From positions 1 to 48,394 of the forward strand of contig JAYMSP010000527.1 in assembly GCA_036897095.1 (NCBI GenBank): DNA of 48,394 nt. Direction: 5' to 3'. The position numbers and the translations under genes were made by a program. The stretch is from Plantago elongata. Its lineage: Eukaryota; Streptophyta; Magnoliopsida; Lamiales; Plantaginaceae. The notes under the pieces were generated by a model. The model was not told the DNA's origin. It ran no database searches and saw only the letters and a program-made list of their open reading frames with translations. Below are positions 1 to 9,994 of the stretch, piece by piece; the first letter of the stretch is position 1; each line of letters starts with the position of its first letter.

Positions 1-290
1 AATTTGTAGGTAAATAAATGGTCATCAACTTAGACTTAGTATCTAGATTAGCATCATCATGGCATATATAGCATGTGATCATGTTCAATTAACGCAAACA
101 TGTAAAATAAAAATTCAGTAAATCTAAGGAAAAATGTATTGTGCTAAACTAGCAAATTACTTGTCAAGAATGTTATTGACTTCAGTGAGAAAAACATGAA
201 TAATTAAATGATGACAACAACCAGACTCAACTTTGTCCGATGGTAAATTCACATATATGTGACAACCATCATTTTCTATAGTTGGATTGT

Positions 291-1349
291 TCATTCTATA
301 TTTTCATCCAACTCTGGCTCATTCAAGTCAAAATTTAACCCTCTTTGGACCGGCTCATGAGCATCCTCTTCACCATCAATGACATCCTTCACATTCAAGT
401 CAAAGTCTCTACGAACTGGCTCATGAGCATCCTCTCCACCGTCAGTGACATCCTCCTCATTCAAGTCAAAGTCTCTCCGGACTTGAGCATCCTCTCCACC
501 GTCAGTGGCATCCTCCTCATTCAAGTCAAAGTCTCTCCTGACGGGCTCGTGAGCATCCTCTCCACTATCAATGACATCCTCCTCATTCAAGTCAAAGTCC
601 ACCACCCTTCTTGTTAAGGCTTCTTGAGCTTGCCCCCCACCTTCTTCAACAACCACTGGCTTATTAAGGTCAATGTCACGTCTTCTCAAGGTAGGTTTGC
701 AGGATTGTGAATTTCTTGTGCAAGGCTCGCTACTTTGACCTAGATCATAAACTTGAGTCAATGGAAAATGAGACACCTCATTCAAGTCAGCATCAAGACC
801 TCCCATGCAAGACTTGCTACTTTCACCACTGTTCGCACCAAATGATGAACCTCTTGTTGTGCATTTCATCCACTGTGCGTGTCTTGAGCATGTGTCGTCT
901 CGAGATGGCATTTCATTATCCATGTTGTATTGATCAGGATTTCTTGAACCATCATCTTGATGAATGTGTTTTTGTTTGTTCTTTGACTTAACGTACTCAA
1001 GAGACAAATCGCATTGTTGATCATTCGTGATCTTTGGTTTTTTAGACCTATCATAATCATCTTTCGGATGCATTTCCAATCTCCGACCACCATCATGTGT
1101 GGAACTTGTCATATCATCCGCCAAGGATACACCTCCATTGTGATTATAGTATGATGATGTAGAAGGAGTAAACCCATGTGAGAAACTTGGAGAAGGAATG
1201 TCATATGGACTATAATGTCGAGGACCATTGAAGTGACTATCAATGTGAGAGGCGCACTCACTTAAGAGAATCAACAATCCGCATATGAAACAAGAGAATA
1301 CCTCCATTTCGTTCTTCTCAGAAGAATCTTTTTGGTCATGATTATTCAT
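291..1349 (-). CDS. UBZ3-like zinc finger protein with DLN (EAR-type) repeats
   Basis: A 352-residue single-exon reading frame. Near the N-terminus, residues 20-39 carry Cys20-x2-Cys23-x11-His35-x3-His39, with Ile-Asp before the last His and Phe after it. This spacing resembles the UBZ3 ubiquitin-binding finger of DNA polymerase eta rather than a classical C2H2 finger (x12). The middle is low-complexity, Ser/His/Asp rich. The C-terminal half holds seven DLN motifs (ADLNE, IDLNKP, three FDLNEED, FDLNVKD, FDLNEP); two fit the DLNxxP form of the EAR motif, which recruits TOPLESS-type co-repressors. Four of them lie in near-identical units of about 20-22 residues. From family knowledge I infer a nuclear repressor or adaptor; the ubiquitin-binding role rests on spacing only. 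The start follows a pyrimidine-rich CAG acceptor 4 bases upstream, so the leader is probably spliced. I know no named orthologue. Confidence 0.72.
   Translation of the reverse strand: MNNHDQKDSSEKNEMEVFSCFICGLLILLSECASHIDSHFNGPRHYSPYDIPSPSFSHGFTPSTSSYYNHNGGVSLADDMTSSTHDGGRRLEMHPKDDYDRSKKPKITNDQQCDLSLEYVKSKNKQKHIHQDDGSRNPDQYNMDNEMPSRDDTCSRHAQWMKCTTRGSSFGANSGESSKSCMGGLDADLNEVSHFPLTQVYDLGQSSEPCTRNSQSCKPTLRRRDIDLNKPVVVEEGGGQAQEALTRRVVDFDLNEEDVIDSGEDAHEPVRRDFDLNEEDATDGGEDAQVRRDFDLNEEDVTDGGEDAHEPVRRDFDLNVKDVIDGEEDAHEPVQRGLNFDLNEPELDENIE
340..600 (-). repeat. In-frame ~66-bp tandem repeat coding the DLN units
   Basis: Four to five tandem units of about 66 bp (one is 60 bp) encode the Asp/Glu-rich FDLN units of the gene above. 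Length differences are multiples of three, so the frame is kept. Each unit brings one extra EAR-type DLN motif. Confidence 0.85.
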
Positions 1350-1815
1350 GTTCCTGAGGGAAAATTAAATTACATGAATGCATGATTAATCGAAATAAGA
1401 AAAATAAATCACTAACATATTGTATCACAGAATTCGGAAATAAAAAAAAACAACCAACAAAAATTTAATATTTACGATATTACTGAAATAATATCACAAA
1501 CTAGTACGTACAAGTTAATTATATGGTCCCATAATTAAAATACACACGAATGCAATGAAGTAGTTGATTAGGTTTACATAGTTTCTCTATGATCACAACA
1601 ATCGTGGAGCTCTATTAAAGTATTGTATATTTTGAATCAATTAAAATTTATGAAATACATATAGACAAAATCTTCGAATTGAAGTTACACTACTGAAGAA
1701 TTTTGAAAAATATGAAAATTCAAAAAAATATGACCCAATATAAATTAAATAATACTTTCATTAAAATGTTACTTAATAAAAATAAATAAATTATTGTGAA
1801 AGAACTACAAACTGG

Positions 1816-2405
1816 TAGAGATAAGCATTGGGCCAGGACCAGCCCGACCAGCCAGAAAATTAAAATTTGGGGTTTTACTTGGCCCAAAGACAGGACCTAA
1901 TTATAATTATGGTCGGTCCAGGACCTATAATAAACGAATTTATTGGAGTGGGAAGCGAATCTTATGGAGGAGACGGATCTAAAGGCGGAGTGTAGAAGAT
2001 CTGAAGATGGAGGAGTGGGGGTGGAGATCTGAAGAACGGAGGAACAAACATAGCGGAGGAGGAACGGAGATGCCGCGGTGGTGAAGGAGGGGAAGGAGCC
2101 GAGGATGTGGAGGAGCAGAGAAGGTCGAGGAGCCGCAGAGGTGGAGGTCGTTTGGTGGATGTGGGCGGAGGAGCATAGGCGGAAGTGGAGGCCGTTTGGG
2201 TGGAGGAGAGGAGCAAGGTGAGAGGAGAGAATGAAATGACTTCGGGAATGCTATAGAGTAGGAATAAAAAAAAAATTATTTACTATTTTGATCCTCTCGG
2301 TCTGACCAATTTTTTAAAATATTCAGAACCAAGACCTGGACTTAATAGGTTTATGGCCGACCATAGGCTTGATTTTTCGGCCCGATCTCGTTTATGCTCT
2401 ACTCT
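1816..2405. mobile_element. Non-autonomous hAT-like DNA transposon relic
   Basis: Diverged inverted ends: TAGAGATAAGCATTGGGCC on the left, and TAGAGCATAAACGAGATCGGGCC when the right end is read on the minus strand. Inside are GGCC/GGTCC-rich subterminal stretches and a purine-rich core (about 1959-2240) that reads on the minus strand like the pyrimidine-rich leader of a transposase gene. No transposase frame is seen, and no clear 8-bp target duplication was found. It lies in the putative leader intron of the DLN gene. Confidence 0.4.
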
Positions 2406-2409
2406 ATTA

Positions 2410-3115
2410 GCTTGTATTTCTTACACTTCTAGGCATTAAACATGTATGTAATAGAATTACATAATTTGAAAAAAAAAGATTATCAAGAAACATAAATCAA
2501 ATAGAGAAAATCGATCATATAGCCTTCTCTATTTAAAAAGTGACATATGTGTACATAAATTTAAAAATTGAATAAGTAAGATTGACATATAGTAATATTT
2601 AAAAATAGAATTCGAAAATTCCTCAAATTTGAATCCAGTTGAAGGTTATATATACTAGAAAAATTTGCATTTATGTGACACAACTACAAAACATGAACGC
2701 CCATTGAACATTGTTATGTAATCTTTTTTTATATATAATTTTAGAAAATAAATAAGGAAAAATATGCGTAAGGCACTTTCTACCTAAAGAGTTACATATA
2801 TATGTGTTGATCATGTTTTAAATAAGTAAAATGGATAAATTTAGGAGATTAATATTGAATTGAAAGTTTAGTCACACTTTATTTATACTAGTATCATTTA
2901 CATATCAAGTGTCTTAATCGTATTTTTAATAATAAAATAATACTATGTAATTAGAAGAAAAGATAATTTAAATATATATAAATCAACAAAGCTCAAACCC
3001 TTTATATTTTACAAACATAGTTATAGATGATCTCAGCCGACTAAAATTGAATGGATTAGACGTACATATGGGATTTAAACTGAGTTGAAAATTTATTCAC
3101 ACTTGTATCAAGATT
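2410..3115. other. AT-rich stretch, nothing recognised
   Basis: AT-rich sequence between the two hAT-like relics, inside the putative leader intron of the DLN gene. No frame, repeat end or RNA gene could be supported. Confidence 0.5.
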
Positions 3116-3121
3116 AGGATT

Positions 3122-3761
3122 TAGGACTGCTCATTTCATCCAGATATGCAAATCCGGTTAATTTATCTGCTAAAGCGGATCGGATCGGATCGTGAATGAG
3201 ATTTTTCTACAACCAGATAAATCCGTCGGATATCCGCGAATATATATCCGTCTGTTTAGGTTATTATTTGACTATTTGTTATTTTACCCTAACACTAATC
3301 TTACTTTCCATTCGTCTTCTTCTCCTCTCTATTGCTCGCCCGCCCGCCGCCCACCGCCGTCGTCTTCTTCTCCTCTCCATTCACCCGCCCGCCGCCCGCG
3401 TCTTCTTCTCCTCTCCATTCGCCCGCTCGTCGCCCGCGTCTTCTTCTCCTCTCCATTCGCCCGCCCACCCGCCGTCTTCTTCTCCTCTCCATTCGCCCGC
3501 CGTCCATTCGTTAGTTCGAGCCAATCGCCGTCTCTTCAACATTGGTAAGTCGTAACTCATTCGAATTCAATCTGTTGATTTTTTTTTCAAATTTATTTAT
3601 TGGATACGGATATCCGCTGGATTTATCCAATATCCGGCGGATTTATCCGTATCCAATCCGCTTGGAATGGATTGGATAACGGACTATTTTTCCATCCATT
3701 TTACCGGATATCCGGTCATACGGATGCGGATTGATCCGTATCCGTCCGTTGCACAGCCCTA
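3122..3761. mobile_element. Non-autonomous hAT-like element with GGATATCCG subterminal repeats
   Basis: The left end reads TAGGACTGCTCA; the right end, read on the minus strand, is TAGGGCTGTGCA. Both subterminal regions are packed with GGATATCCG/GGAT-type words in both orientations, as hAT transposase-binding regions often are. The core is a CT-rich tandem repeat ending in a donor-like GGTAAGTC near 3545, which suggests a deletion derivative that kept the first exon of a transposase gene. No clean target duplication was found. Confidence 0.55.
3314..3515 (+). repeat. ~38-bp CT/GC-rich tandem repeat, five copies
   Basis: Five copies of a unit beginning GTCTTCTTCTCCTCTCCATT and followed by CGCCCGCC-like bases. 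It sits inside the hAT-like element. The short frames read through it in several phases are by-products of the repeat. Confidence 0.8.
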
Positions 3762-4290
3762 ATCATGAGTAAAAACACAACAAAACAACAAGACAATTCC
3801 AAATAAATAATTGCATTACCAATCAAAGAATGAAACATTATCTCAACTAAATTGATGCAAATTTAGCGGGATATCATCGGATCTGAGATTTTTTGGATCT
3901 TTGGCAATAAATCTGCTAAGCTATCTATAAGTACTAGATGGATCGAATAATAGACGAAGTTTTCATCCATCCCTTTTAGCACTTGACCAGTCATTCAAGT
4001 GGATCGATACGAGCCTTTGCACGGTACAACATATAATCTACTATAGCACATTGGTTATGTGTTTCAGAATTGTGAATCTAAAAATCAAAATAAAAACATA
4101 AACATATATTCTCTTTGAAATCATGTTCAATTAAAATGAAATGGTGAATAATCTAACATAAAGTCCTACAAAACTTCTTCAATTACACATCGTGAAATTA
4201 ATGATGATCGAATGAAGAAATAAATCATACAACCGAAGCAAACATTTGTCTAGAACATGTGTTGAATACCAAATCAAGGGAGGAAATTAC

Positions 4291-4386
4291 CTTGTGTGGT
4301 TGGCGGATGAGGATCTCGATGTGAATGTTTGATGTGGTTTTACGGAGTCGGTGGAGAAAAGAGAGCGATGGTGCAACTTTTATAAA
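4291..4386 (-). promoter_or_regulatory. TATA box and non-coding first exon of the DLN gene
   Basis: On the minus strand a TATAAAAG box lies at about 4378-4385. About 30 bases downstream a CT/CA-rich segment without any ATG runs to a good donor (ACAAG then GTAATTT) whose exon side ends at 4291. The next acceptor in this orientation that suits it is the CAG just before the start codon at 1349. This gives a 5' leader intron of about 2.9 kb. The link is inferred from splice signals; an unrelated transcript starting here cannot be excluded. Confidence 0.45.
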
Positions 4387-4559
4387 TTATTTTTAGGGTT
4401 CAGGTTACCAAGTACTAGCCGGTTTAAGTAATTTGTTCCTTTAAATTTATAATTGAAAGTTAAGCCGGGCGCCTTGTTAAAATAGGTGGAACTGAATTCA
4501 CTTATTGTTGAGCAGGTGACGTTTATGATGTATTAATATATGTAGATTTATTTTATTAG

Positions 4560-4561
4560 TA

Positions 4562-4605
<44 letters not shown>
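4560..4605. repeat. (ATT)n microsatellite
   Basis: About 15 uninterrupted ATT trinucleotide repeats in the spacer upstream of the DLN gene. Confidence 0.95.
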
Positions 4606-4775
4606 GTTTTGAATATTTTATAAATTAAATGTGAGTAACTTTTAATAATTAATTTATGCAATAACTTTAACGGTCCGTAAGGTAAAATTTTGGACAAAAT
4701 ATAACGTGTAGCATTAAATTACATGACATGGTGCCTATGGATGTGTTTCTAATACATTATTACAAATTGAAAACT

Positions 4776-5165
4776 TGTAACGCCACGGAATTTCAAGTCA
4801 CATCCATGAAGTTTAAAGGGATTGAGACCGCTACTCATATTAACAAGGTGCACCTATCTTTTCGGAAATCCACCTAGAAGAACTTCAGAGTTAAGCGTAC
4901 TTGCTATGGAGCAATCCTATGATGGGTGACCAACTAGCCAGCTTTCCGATTCCCACACGAGTGAGGTCAAAGTGTGCAGGATATGACTTGTGTTGGTACA
5001 ATGGGGCCAGCAAATCGCCCGGACAGCTATCCATGAGTAACCGCGCCGACCCAAAGGCTCGGGGCTCGACGATTAGTGGTTGTGTCGTTACAAATGGTAT
5101 TAGAGCCGTGCCAACCCAAAACCCACAAGGCGTGGACGGTTACAAATGGTATCAGCGCCCCCAAC
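4776..5165 (+). mobile_element. Cassandra-type TRIM LTR with 5S rRNA-derived segment and PBS
   Basis: An LTR of about 317 bp (4776-5092) starts TGTAACGCC and ends CGTTACA. Its middle (about 4865-4945) matches the 3' half of plant 5S rRNA, including the internal promoter words (AGAACTTC, AGTTAAGCGTAC, GATGGGTGACC). A primer-binding site of the initiator-tRNA-Met type (TGGTATTAGAGCC) follows at 5095, and a second LTR-end/PBS-like stretch lies at about 5138-5155. A 5S-bearing LTR with this PBS is the hallmark of Cassandra TRIMs. Only one LTR is clear, so the copy is partial and looks old. Confidence 0.85.
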
Positions 5166-5211
5166 CTCGAATTTTTTTATAGATAATATTTTCGAAAATT
5201 TTAGATTTCGA

Positions 5212-5222
5212 CCCCCCCCCCC
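5212..5222. repeat. Poly-C run
   Basis: A homopolymer of about 11 C just downstream of the Cassandra remnant. It is prone to sequencing error. Confidence 0.8.
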
Positions 5223-5319
5223 TCGGGTTTGAAATTATGCGTTCGTCCCTAGTTGTACAAGCATATCTCTCGTGCGTCGAGCCCTGGTCTCTCATCAAGT
5301 AGATATACAATCAAGTCAG

Positions 5320-5422
5320 TAGGGGTGGCCAACGTATCAAACTGTCAACTGAACATGAATTGGATGTTAACGGAGGATTTTCACAAACATTTCGCGGTCG
5401 TCCAATTTGTTGACCACCCCTA
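5320..5422. mobile_element. ~103-bp hAT-type MITE
   Basis: The ends are inverted repeats: TAGGGGTGGCCAAC on the left, and TAGGGGTGGTCAAC on the minus strand at the right. The flanks share ATCAAG, an imperfect trace of an 8-bp target duplication. Length and ends fit a miniature hAT element. Confidence 0.6.
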
Positions 5423-5536
5423 ATCAAGAGTCAAAGAAGATAAGAATTCATTAGTTCGAGGAGAAATTAAATGAGAAAAGAAAAAGAAACTAAATATTAA
5501 TAATTGCTAGTAGTAGTGCTAAATACTAAAAAGAAA

Positions 5537-5925
5537 GTTGTTAGGAACCCGACTAGGTCGTATGCAAGATTTATTCTGTGGCTGACTCTCCATCGATGTT
5601 TAGCTACAAAGAATTCTCTGGCTTTCTTTTATATTGCGACTGATGGAAAATGTGCTTTTTGTGAAGACGTGGAGTCCATGGATTACCTCTTCTTAATATG
5701 CCCCCACCACCTATGCGATTATATATCGAAAATGGATGAGGATTGAACACCCCTGCTGGCTACGGATGGGAGCCTGGGGTAAGGGGAGCAGGGCGTATGT
5801 GTCCCATGCCTTGGTTACTGAAGCTTTCTACGACATTTGATGGGGAAAAAATAGTAGAATATTCCAGTAAAGGAGCTCCACGCTCTCAAACCTACTGGAG
5901 TCGATCGTGCAGGCCATAACCTCAC
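5537..5925 (+). mobile_element. LINE fragment with reverse-transcriptase zinc-binding (zf-RVT) domain
   Basis: The frame from about 5537 to 5745 encodes the zf-RVT pattern typical of plant LINE ORF2 C-termini: FILWLTLHRCLATKNSL, then TDGKCAFCEDVESMDYLF with a Cys-x2-Cys pair and a downstream CPHH. Similarity continues after a stop (Trp-rich segment, then an IW..KNSRIF-like tail near 5830-5870). This is a 5'-truncated and decayed copy; no RT or endonuclease domain remains. Confidence 0.7.
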
Positions 5926-6079
5926 ACTACAAATCCGGTGAGCAGCGAAGCTAAGTTACGCACTTTGATTTTATTTGTTTTTCTCGTGTAGTTTCTTAGT
6001 TTTGAGCTTTAATTTACTATCAGTCCCCTAAATAGTATTTTTTTGAGGTAATTAATAATAAGACATGTTTTGTCTTAAA

Positions 6080-6135
<56 letters not shown>
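6080..6135. repeat. (TA)n microsatellite
   Basis: About 28 TA dinucleotides, closing with a short (AC)n. It lies some 800 bp upstream of the phytolongin start codon, between the LINE fragment and that gene's promoter. Confidence 0.95.
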
Positions 6136-6141
<6 letters not shown>

Positions 6142-6449
6142 TAATAATTCTACTAAACAGTACAACCAGTTTCTCCCAGGCTCACGGCCCAGTCTGGCGT
6201 ATCGTAACTCTTTAGCTTAATGTTTTTAAAGAAAAGAAAAACAAGAAATAGTCAATATGTACAAAAATCCAAGATAGAATTTGTTTATGAGTAATAAACT
6301 AGGAAAGAATCCTACCAACAAAAAGAAAAGGCAAGAAAATTAGCTAGCCTGATGATGATTGCTTTACAGCTCAAGTTTGATGAGTAAATCCTCAAGCGTT
6401 GGTTTTCTGCTTTTCTGGATCGTGATTGGTTCAACTCAACAAAGAAAGA

Positions 6450-6936
6450 GTCAAGAAGACAAACCCCTTGCTTGCTTTGCCTCAGTCAACTTCCAAGACT
6501 CAATCTCCAAATCACATCACGACATACCCACTACTCTTTCCCATCATCTCATTTCTCCCTTTACAAATTCGTCAGTTTTTCCATTTTCATCCACTTCTTT
6601 TGCATATGTGTGTCGATGAAGCAGATATAGCTTCAATTAGAGGTAATAGGCTTTGCTTTTGACTCCCTTTTCAGGATATTCTTTCTGTGTCTTGTATGTT
6701 ATCCCAGATTCTTGATTCGATTCGAATTACTATTTAGGTCGTTGAATGCTGAAAAGGGGCTATCTTGAGCTCATTTGTTGTTTGCTTTTAGCTCTGTTCT
6801 TGGGTAGAGATCAAGATTCAGTTTTCTAGACGGTATGGTATTGTTGTTTGGTTGGTTATTGGGAGAGTAGATCTCTTTAGTTGAGTGCCTTGTACCTGTT
6901 TGATATTTTGCCGAAGAGGATTTTAGTTCTTCTAAA
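6450..6936 (+). promoter_or_regulatory. Probable leader and leader intron of the phytolongin gene
   Basis: CT-rich leader-like sequence runs to a donor (TTAGAG then GTAATAGG, at 6643). Candidate acceptors lie between about 6865 and 6925, just ahead of the start codon. No certain TATA box was found. Short ATG frames here are treated as leader noise; upstream-ORF activity cannot be judged. Confidence 0.4.
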
Positions 6937-7770
6937 ATGGATTCTGTTAGGAATTCGGTTTTGTATTGCTGTGTTTGCAAAGGGGGTCGTATTCTGTATA
7001 GCTATAATCACAATGGGGATGCTGAGGTTGAGAAGTTGGCTGTGTTGTGTTTGGAGAAGACTCCTCCTCATCATCAATGCTACTTTGAAACGATGTCGAA
7101 AAAGACTTATGGTTTTGTGATGGATGATGGGTGTGTATACTTTGCTATAGTGAATGAGAGTGTTGATAATTCTAGAGTTCTTCGGTTTCTTCAGAAATTG
7201 AGGGATGAGTTCAGGAAGATTGGTAAGAAGGGTACCAGTAAGAACGTCTCGAGCCTCAACTCGGTCTGCTTGCAAGAACAGCTGCTGCCTGTTGTCAGTC
7301 ACTTGGTTGCCGCTTTGGAACATGTTTCGGAAACTGGAGAAAGATGGCCTCAGAATACTTACTTGTCACACGGGGAACTCACTCCTTCACCCGGTGATTG
7401 TGCCAGCGGGAACTTCGGCCGTGGCGGTTCGACAAAAGCACCTTTGCTTGGAAAGTCTAGCAAGCAAGATAAGAAGCACGCGAAAGATCATGTGATTGAT
7501 GTTAGAGGTGTTGAAATGGAGGAACATAGGAGATCAACGGATAGAGGGATTAAGATTGATTCCGGGGGTCCTGATTCTAACAGCCAAGAAACAGTTGCTT
7601 CTCCATTGCGAAATGAATATAACTCGAGGGGAGTTAAACCTAGTTCCCATAGTCTGAGGAAAAGATGGTGTCGTCAAGTGAGAATTGTCCTGGTAATTGA
7701 TGTTGCAGTGTGTATAGTCTTGTTGGTAGTTTGGTTGGTTATATGTCGTGGCATACAGTGCACCCGCTGA
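6937..7770 (+). CDS. PHYL1: Phytolongin (Phyl1-type longin-domain protein)
   Basis: A 277-residue intronless coding region. Residues about 1-110 form a longin domain (starts SVLYCCVCKGGRILYSY, contains YFETMSKKTYGFVMDDGCVYF and a LRFLQKLRDEF helix). The middle, about 115-240, is the plant-specific region that replaces the R-SNARE motif of VAMP7-like longins. Residues about 248-270 are a hydrophobic membrane anchor (IVLVIDVAVCIVLLVVWLVI) followed by a short Cys/Arg tail, so the protein is tail-anchored with the longin domain in the cytosol. Phytolongins are land-plant proteins of the secretory pathway, thought to act in membrane trafficking without a SNARE motif of their own. Length and order match the Phyl1 group. 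The start is the first ATG before the longin fold. The subgroup (1.1 or 1.2) cannot be set without an alignment. Confidence 0.9.
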   Translation: MDSVRNSVLYCCVCKGGRILYSYNHNGDAEVEKLAVLCLEKTPPHHQCYFETMSKKTYGFVMDDGCVYFAIVNESVDNSRVLRFLQKLRDEFRKIGKKGTSKNVSSLNSVCLQEQLLPVVSHLVAALEHVSETGERWPQNTYLSHGELTPSPGDCASGNFGRGGSTKAPLLGKSSKQDKKHAKDHVIDVRGVEMEEHRRSTDRGIKIDSGGPDSNSQETVASPLRNEYNSRGVKPSSHSLRKRWCRQVRIVLVIDVAVCIVLLVVWLVICRGIQCTR

Positions 7771-9990
7771 AAACTTTCTTTCCATCCCAAGAAGCTGCCT
7801 GATTCCTGAAATTTCATTCTCCAGTCTTTATGGAACACAACCGTGGAATTGCAAGCACATGCATCAGACTTGTCCGGTTTCCTTGATCATACTTGAAGGT
7901 ATGGCTGTTGTAGTTCAGGTTGTGGCATCACTATACAAAGTCTACTGTACAGTAATCACTTTCCGTTGTAAAAGGTTTGTTAGTTTTGATGCAGCAGCTA
8001 CATGTATCCCTTTTTTCACCCTTCAACATTTTGACGTTTTTCACTTCAAACTTACATTTAATCCCTGTTAACAGCATGTGGTGCGGAAATCTGAATTGCA
8101 ATTACTGATTCATAAGACACTGGGCCTAATGACAATAGGATTGACATTCTGGATAATGATACCTTGTGTGATATTAGTGTGTTGATTTAGTTTCTTGTAT
8201 TTGTGTGCGAAATACAATAGGAGGAATTGGACATTGGACAAGCAGGCTACCGTAGTGGATAAGGGCATGGTTTTCATCTCTTTGGAAACTGATCCTATGT
8301 AGGCTATTTTAAGCATCTAAACCCGTGAACTGGAGTGAGAACATGTGGATAAATTGGAGTTATCCCATCCTATCTCTCCTACATACGCAGCCTATAGATT
8401 TAGAATAATCTTACAGATACACAAACAATTTTATGGACTTCTAGCCACAGTTTACTGAAATTCTGTCATGGTGGGTACACGAGAAAATATGTAGATAGGT
8501 CAGCGTAGAATCAGAGTAGATGACTCCTTATCTCTTTTGAAAGCTGTAGCTTACATGCGGCACGTTTGAGTACAAAACATGTGACGACTGTTGAAGTCAG
8601 TTGTCAAGTAATCTGCTATCAGATGACAAGCTGCCAACAGAGCTGATGCACTGCAGAACAAGGGTATAACTTCTTTGTTATATCAGGCTGTTCGTTTGTA
8701 GTGTAAACAAAGTTCCCAGTGGGTCAGTGATGAACAAAGATTTGGTTTTTGTATCGTCAAGATTCAATAATGCACTAGCTTAATGTACACTTTAGAAGTT
8801 TTTAAAGCTATTAGTCATGTTTGATCCTGACATGTATGCTTAAGATGGATATTAGAGGACAAATGGACTGCTCTGATCCTTTTTTATCCTTGTCTGTTCA
8901 GAACACGTTACATTTGGTTGCTCTCGTGTTTCAGTCAAGATGGTGTTGATGTTTAGTATTTTTTCAAAGAATGTATGCTGTTTCTTTCGTGTATGAAGTA
9001 TGAACTTTCATGTCGAATCTTACAGTTACATTCTTGATTTTTTCTGTCTTTTCATTCATATGCTGCTCCAGATTCAAGCTTCTTTCGTGGACCAGTATTA
9101 TGAACATGTCTTACTTGAGAATAAGGCTAATGTATGCAGGAAGTAGAGTCCGGTTACTTAATCTAGATAGTAGATACTGATTTGAAGACAATCATGAAAG
9201 AAACCAGGTGAAAGTAATTCTACTGCCAACAAATTTCTCAGTGGTTTTATTGTTTTTAATTTTTACACCCATAAGACTCGAAGCTAGTATTTTATATACT
9301 CAAATTAACCCCTAACCGCTCAACTGAATAGGAATAGTAGAGACAAGCGTGTGAGCACCATGTATAAATGAGTTTATATCAAGTTACAGGCATTTTTCTC
9401 ATAATATGCAAAAATGTAGATCGTACACATTCTTTGGGTAGAACATATTGAAAATAGGATAACGCAATAATGAAGATCCGAACATTATTTCAGAAATAAA
9501 ATTAGACATCATATTACATTATCCAGTAGTAAGACATCAGTTGAAGATAGATAATAATCAGTCTTTGAAATGCATAAAACATTCAGGAGTGCTTCTTCCT
9601 AGTTATATTACAAACCATAAACTTAATAAGAACTGCATCAAATTTCAGCTTGAACGTAAAATTTCCGGGATAGAGAGAGCGGGAGAAGGAGATGAAGGAG
9701 ACCTGAGTCCTAACCATGGTTGGTGTATTAGTGAATGAGAGAACCCAAAGAGACCAAAAATATCTTAGGGTAACTTCCAATGCATTGGATACTCCGTTTC
9801 CATTTGGAGTTTCCTTGAAGTAAACTAGCTAAAAGCTAAAGTTCTAAACACTATTGCAGGGCTTTAACTCCAAAAGTTCAGCCCACAAATTACTATACTA
9901 CATACATACAGAGAGAGATTGATAGAGGGAGACAGAGAGTTGGATCATCACCCTTTTCCTTAGATGTGATTGATTCATTTCTTGAGTTGA
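7771..9990. other. Phytolongin 3' UTR and intergenic spacer
   Basis: The first 500-600 bases are probably the phytolongin 3' UTR. The rest, up to the convergent RRM gene, shows no supported gene; short frames at 7748-8071, 8110-8316 and 9541-9780 have no recognisable composition or domain. Confidence 0.5.
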
Positions 9991-9994
9991 AAAA

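Noticed and set aside
345-1096. Overlapping frames on both strands over the DLN gene
   Set aside because: They are other-phase translations of the DLN repeat and its surroundings; the 352-residue minus frame alone has domain-like content.
3192-3555. Three plus-strand frames rich in Ser/Pro/Arg
   Set aside because: Low-complexity translations of the CT-rich tandem repeat inside the hAT-like relic.
4901-5182. 93-residue plus frame
   Set aside because: Lies inside the 5S-bearing LTR, whose function is non-coding.
6359-6662. Two short frames upstream of the phytolongin
   Set aside because: Leader region with CT-rich bias; no family signature. A regulatory uORF role is possible but not supported.
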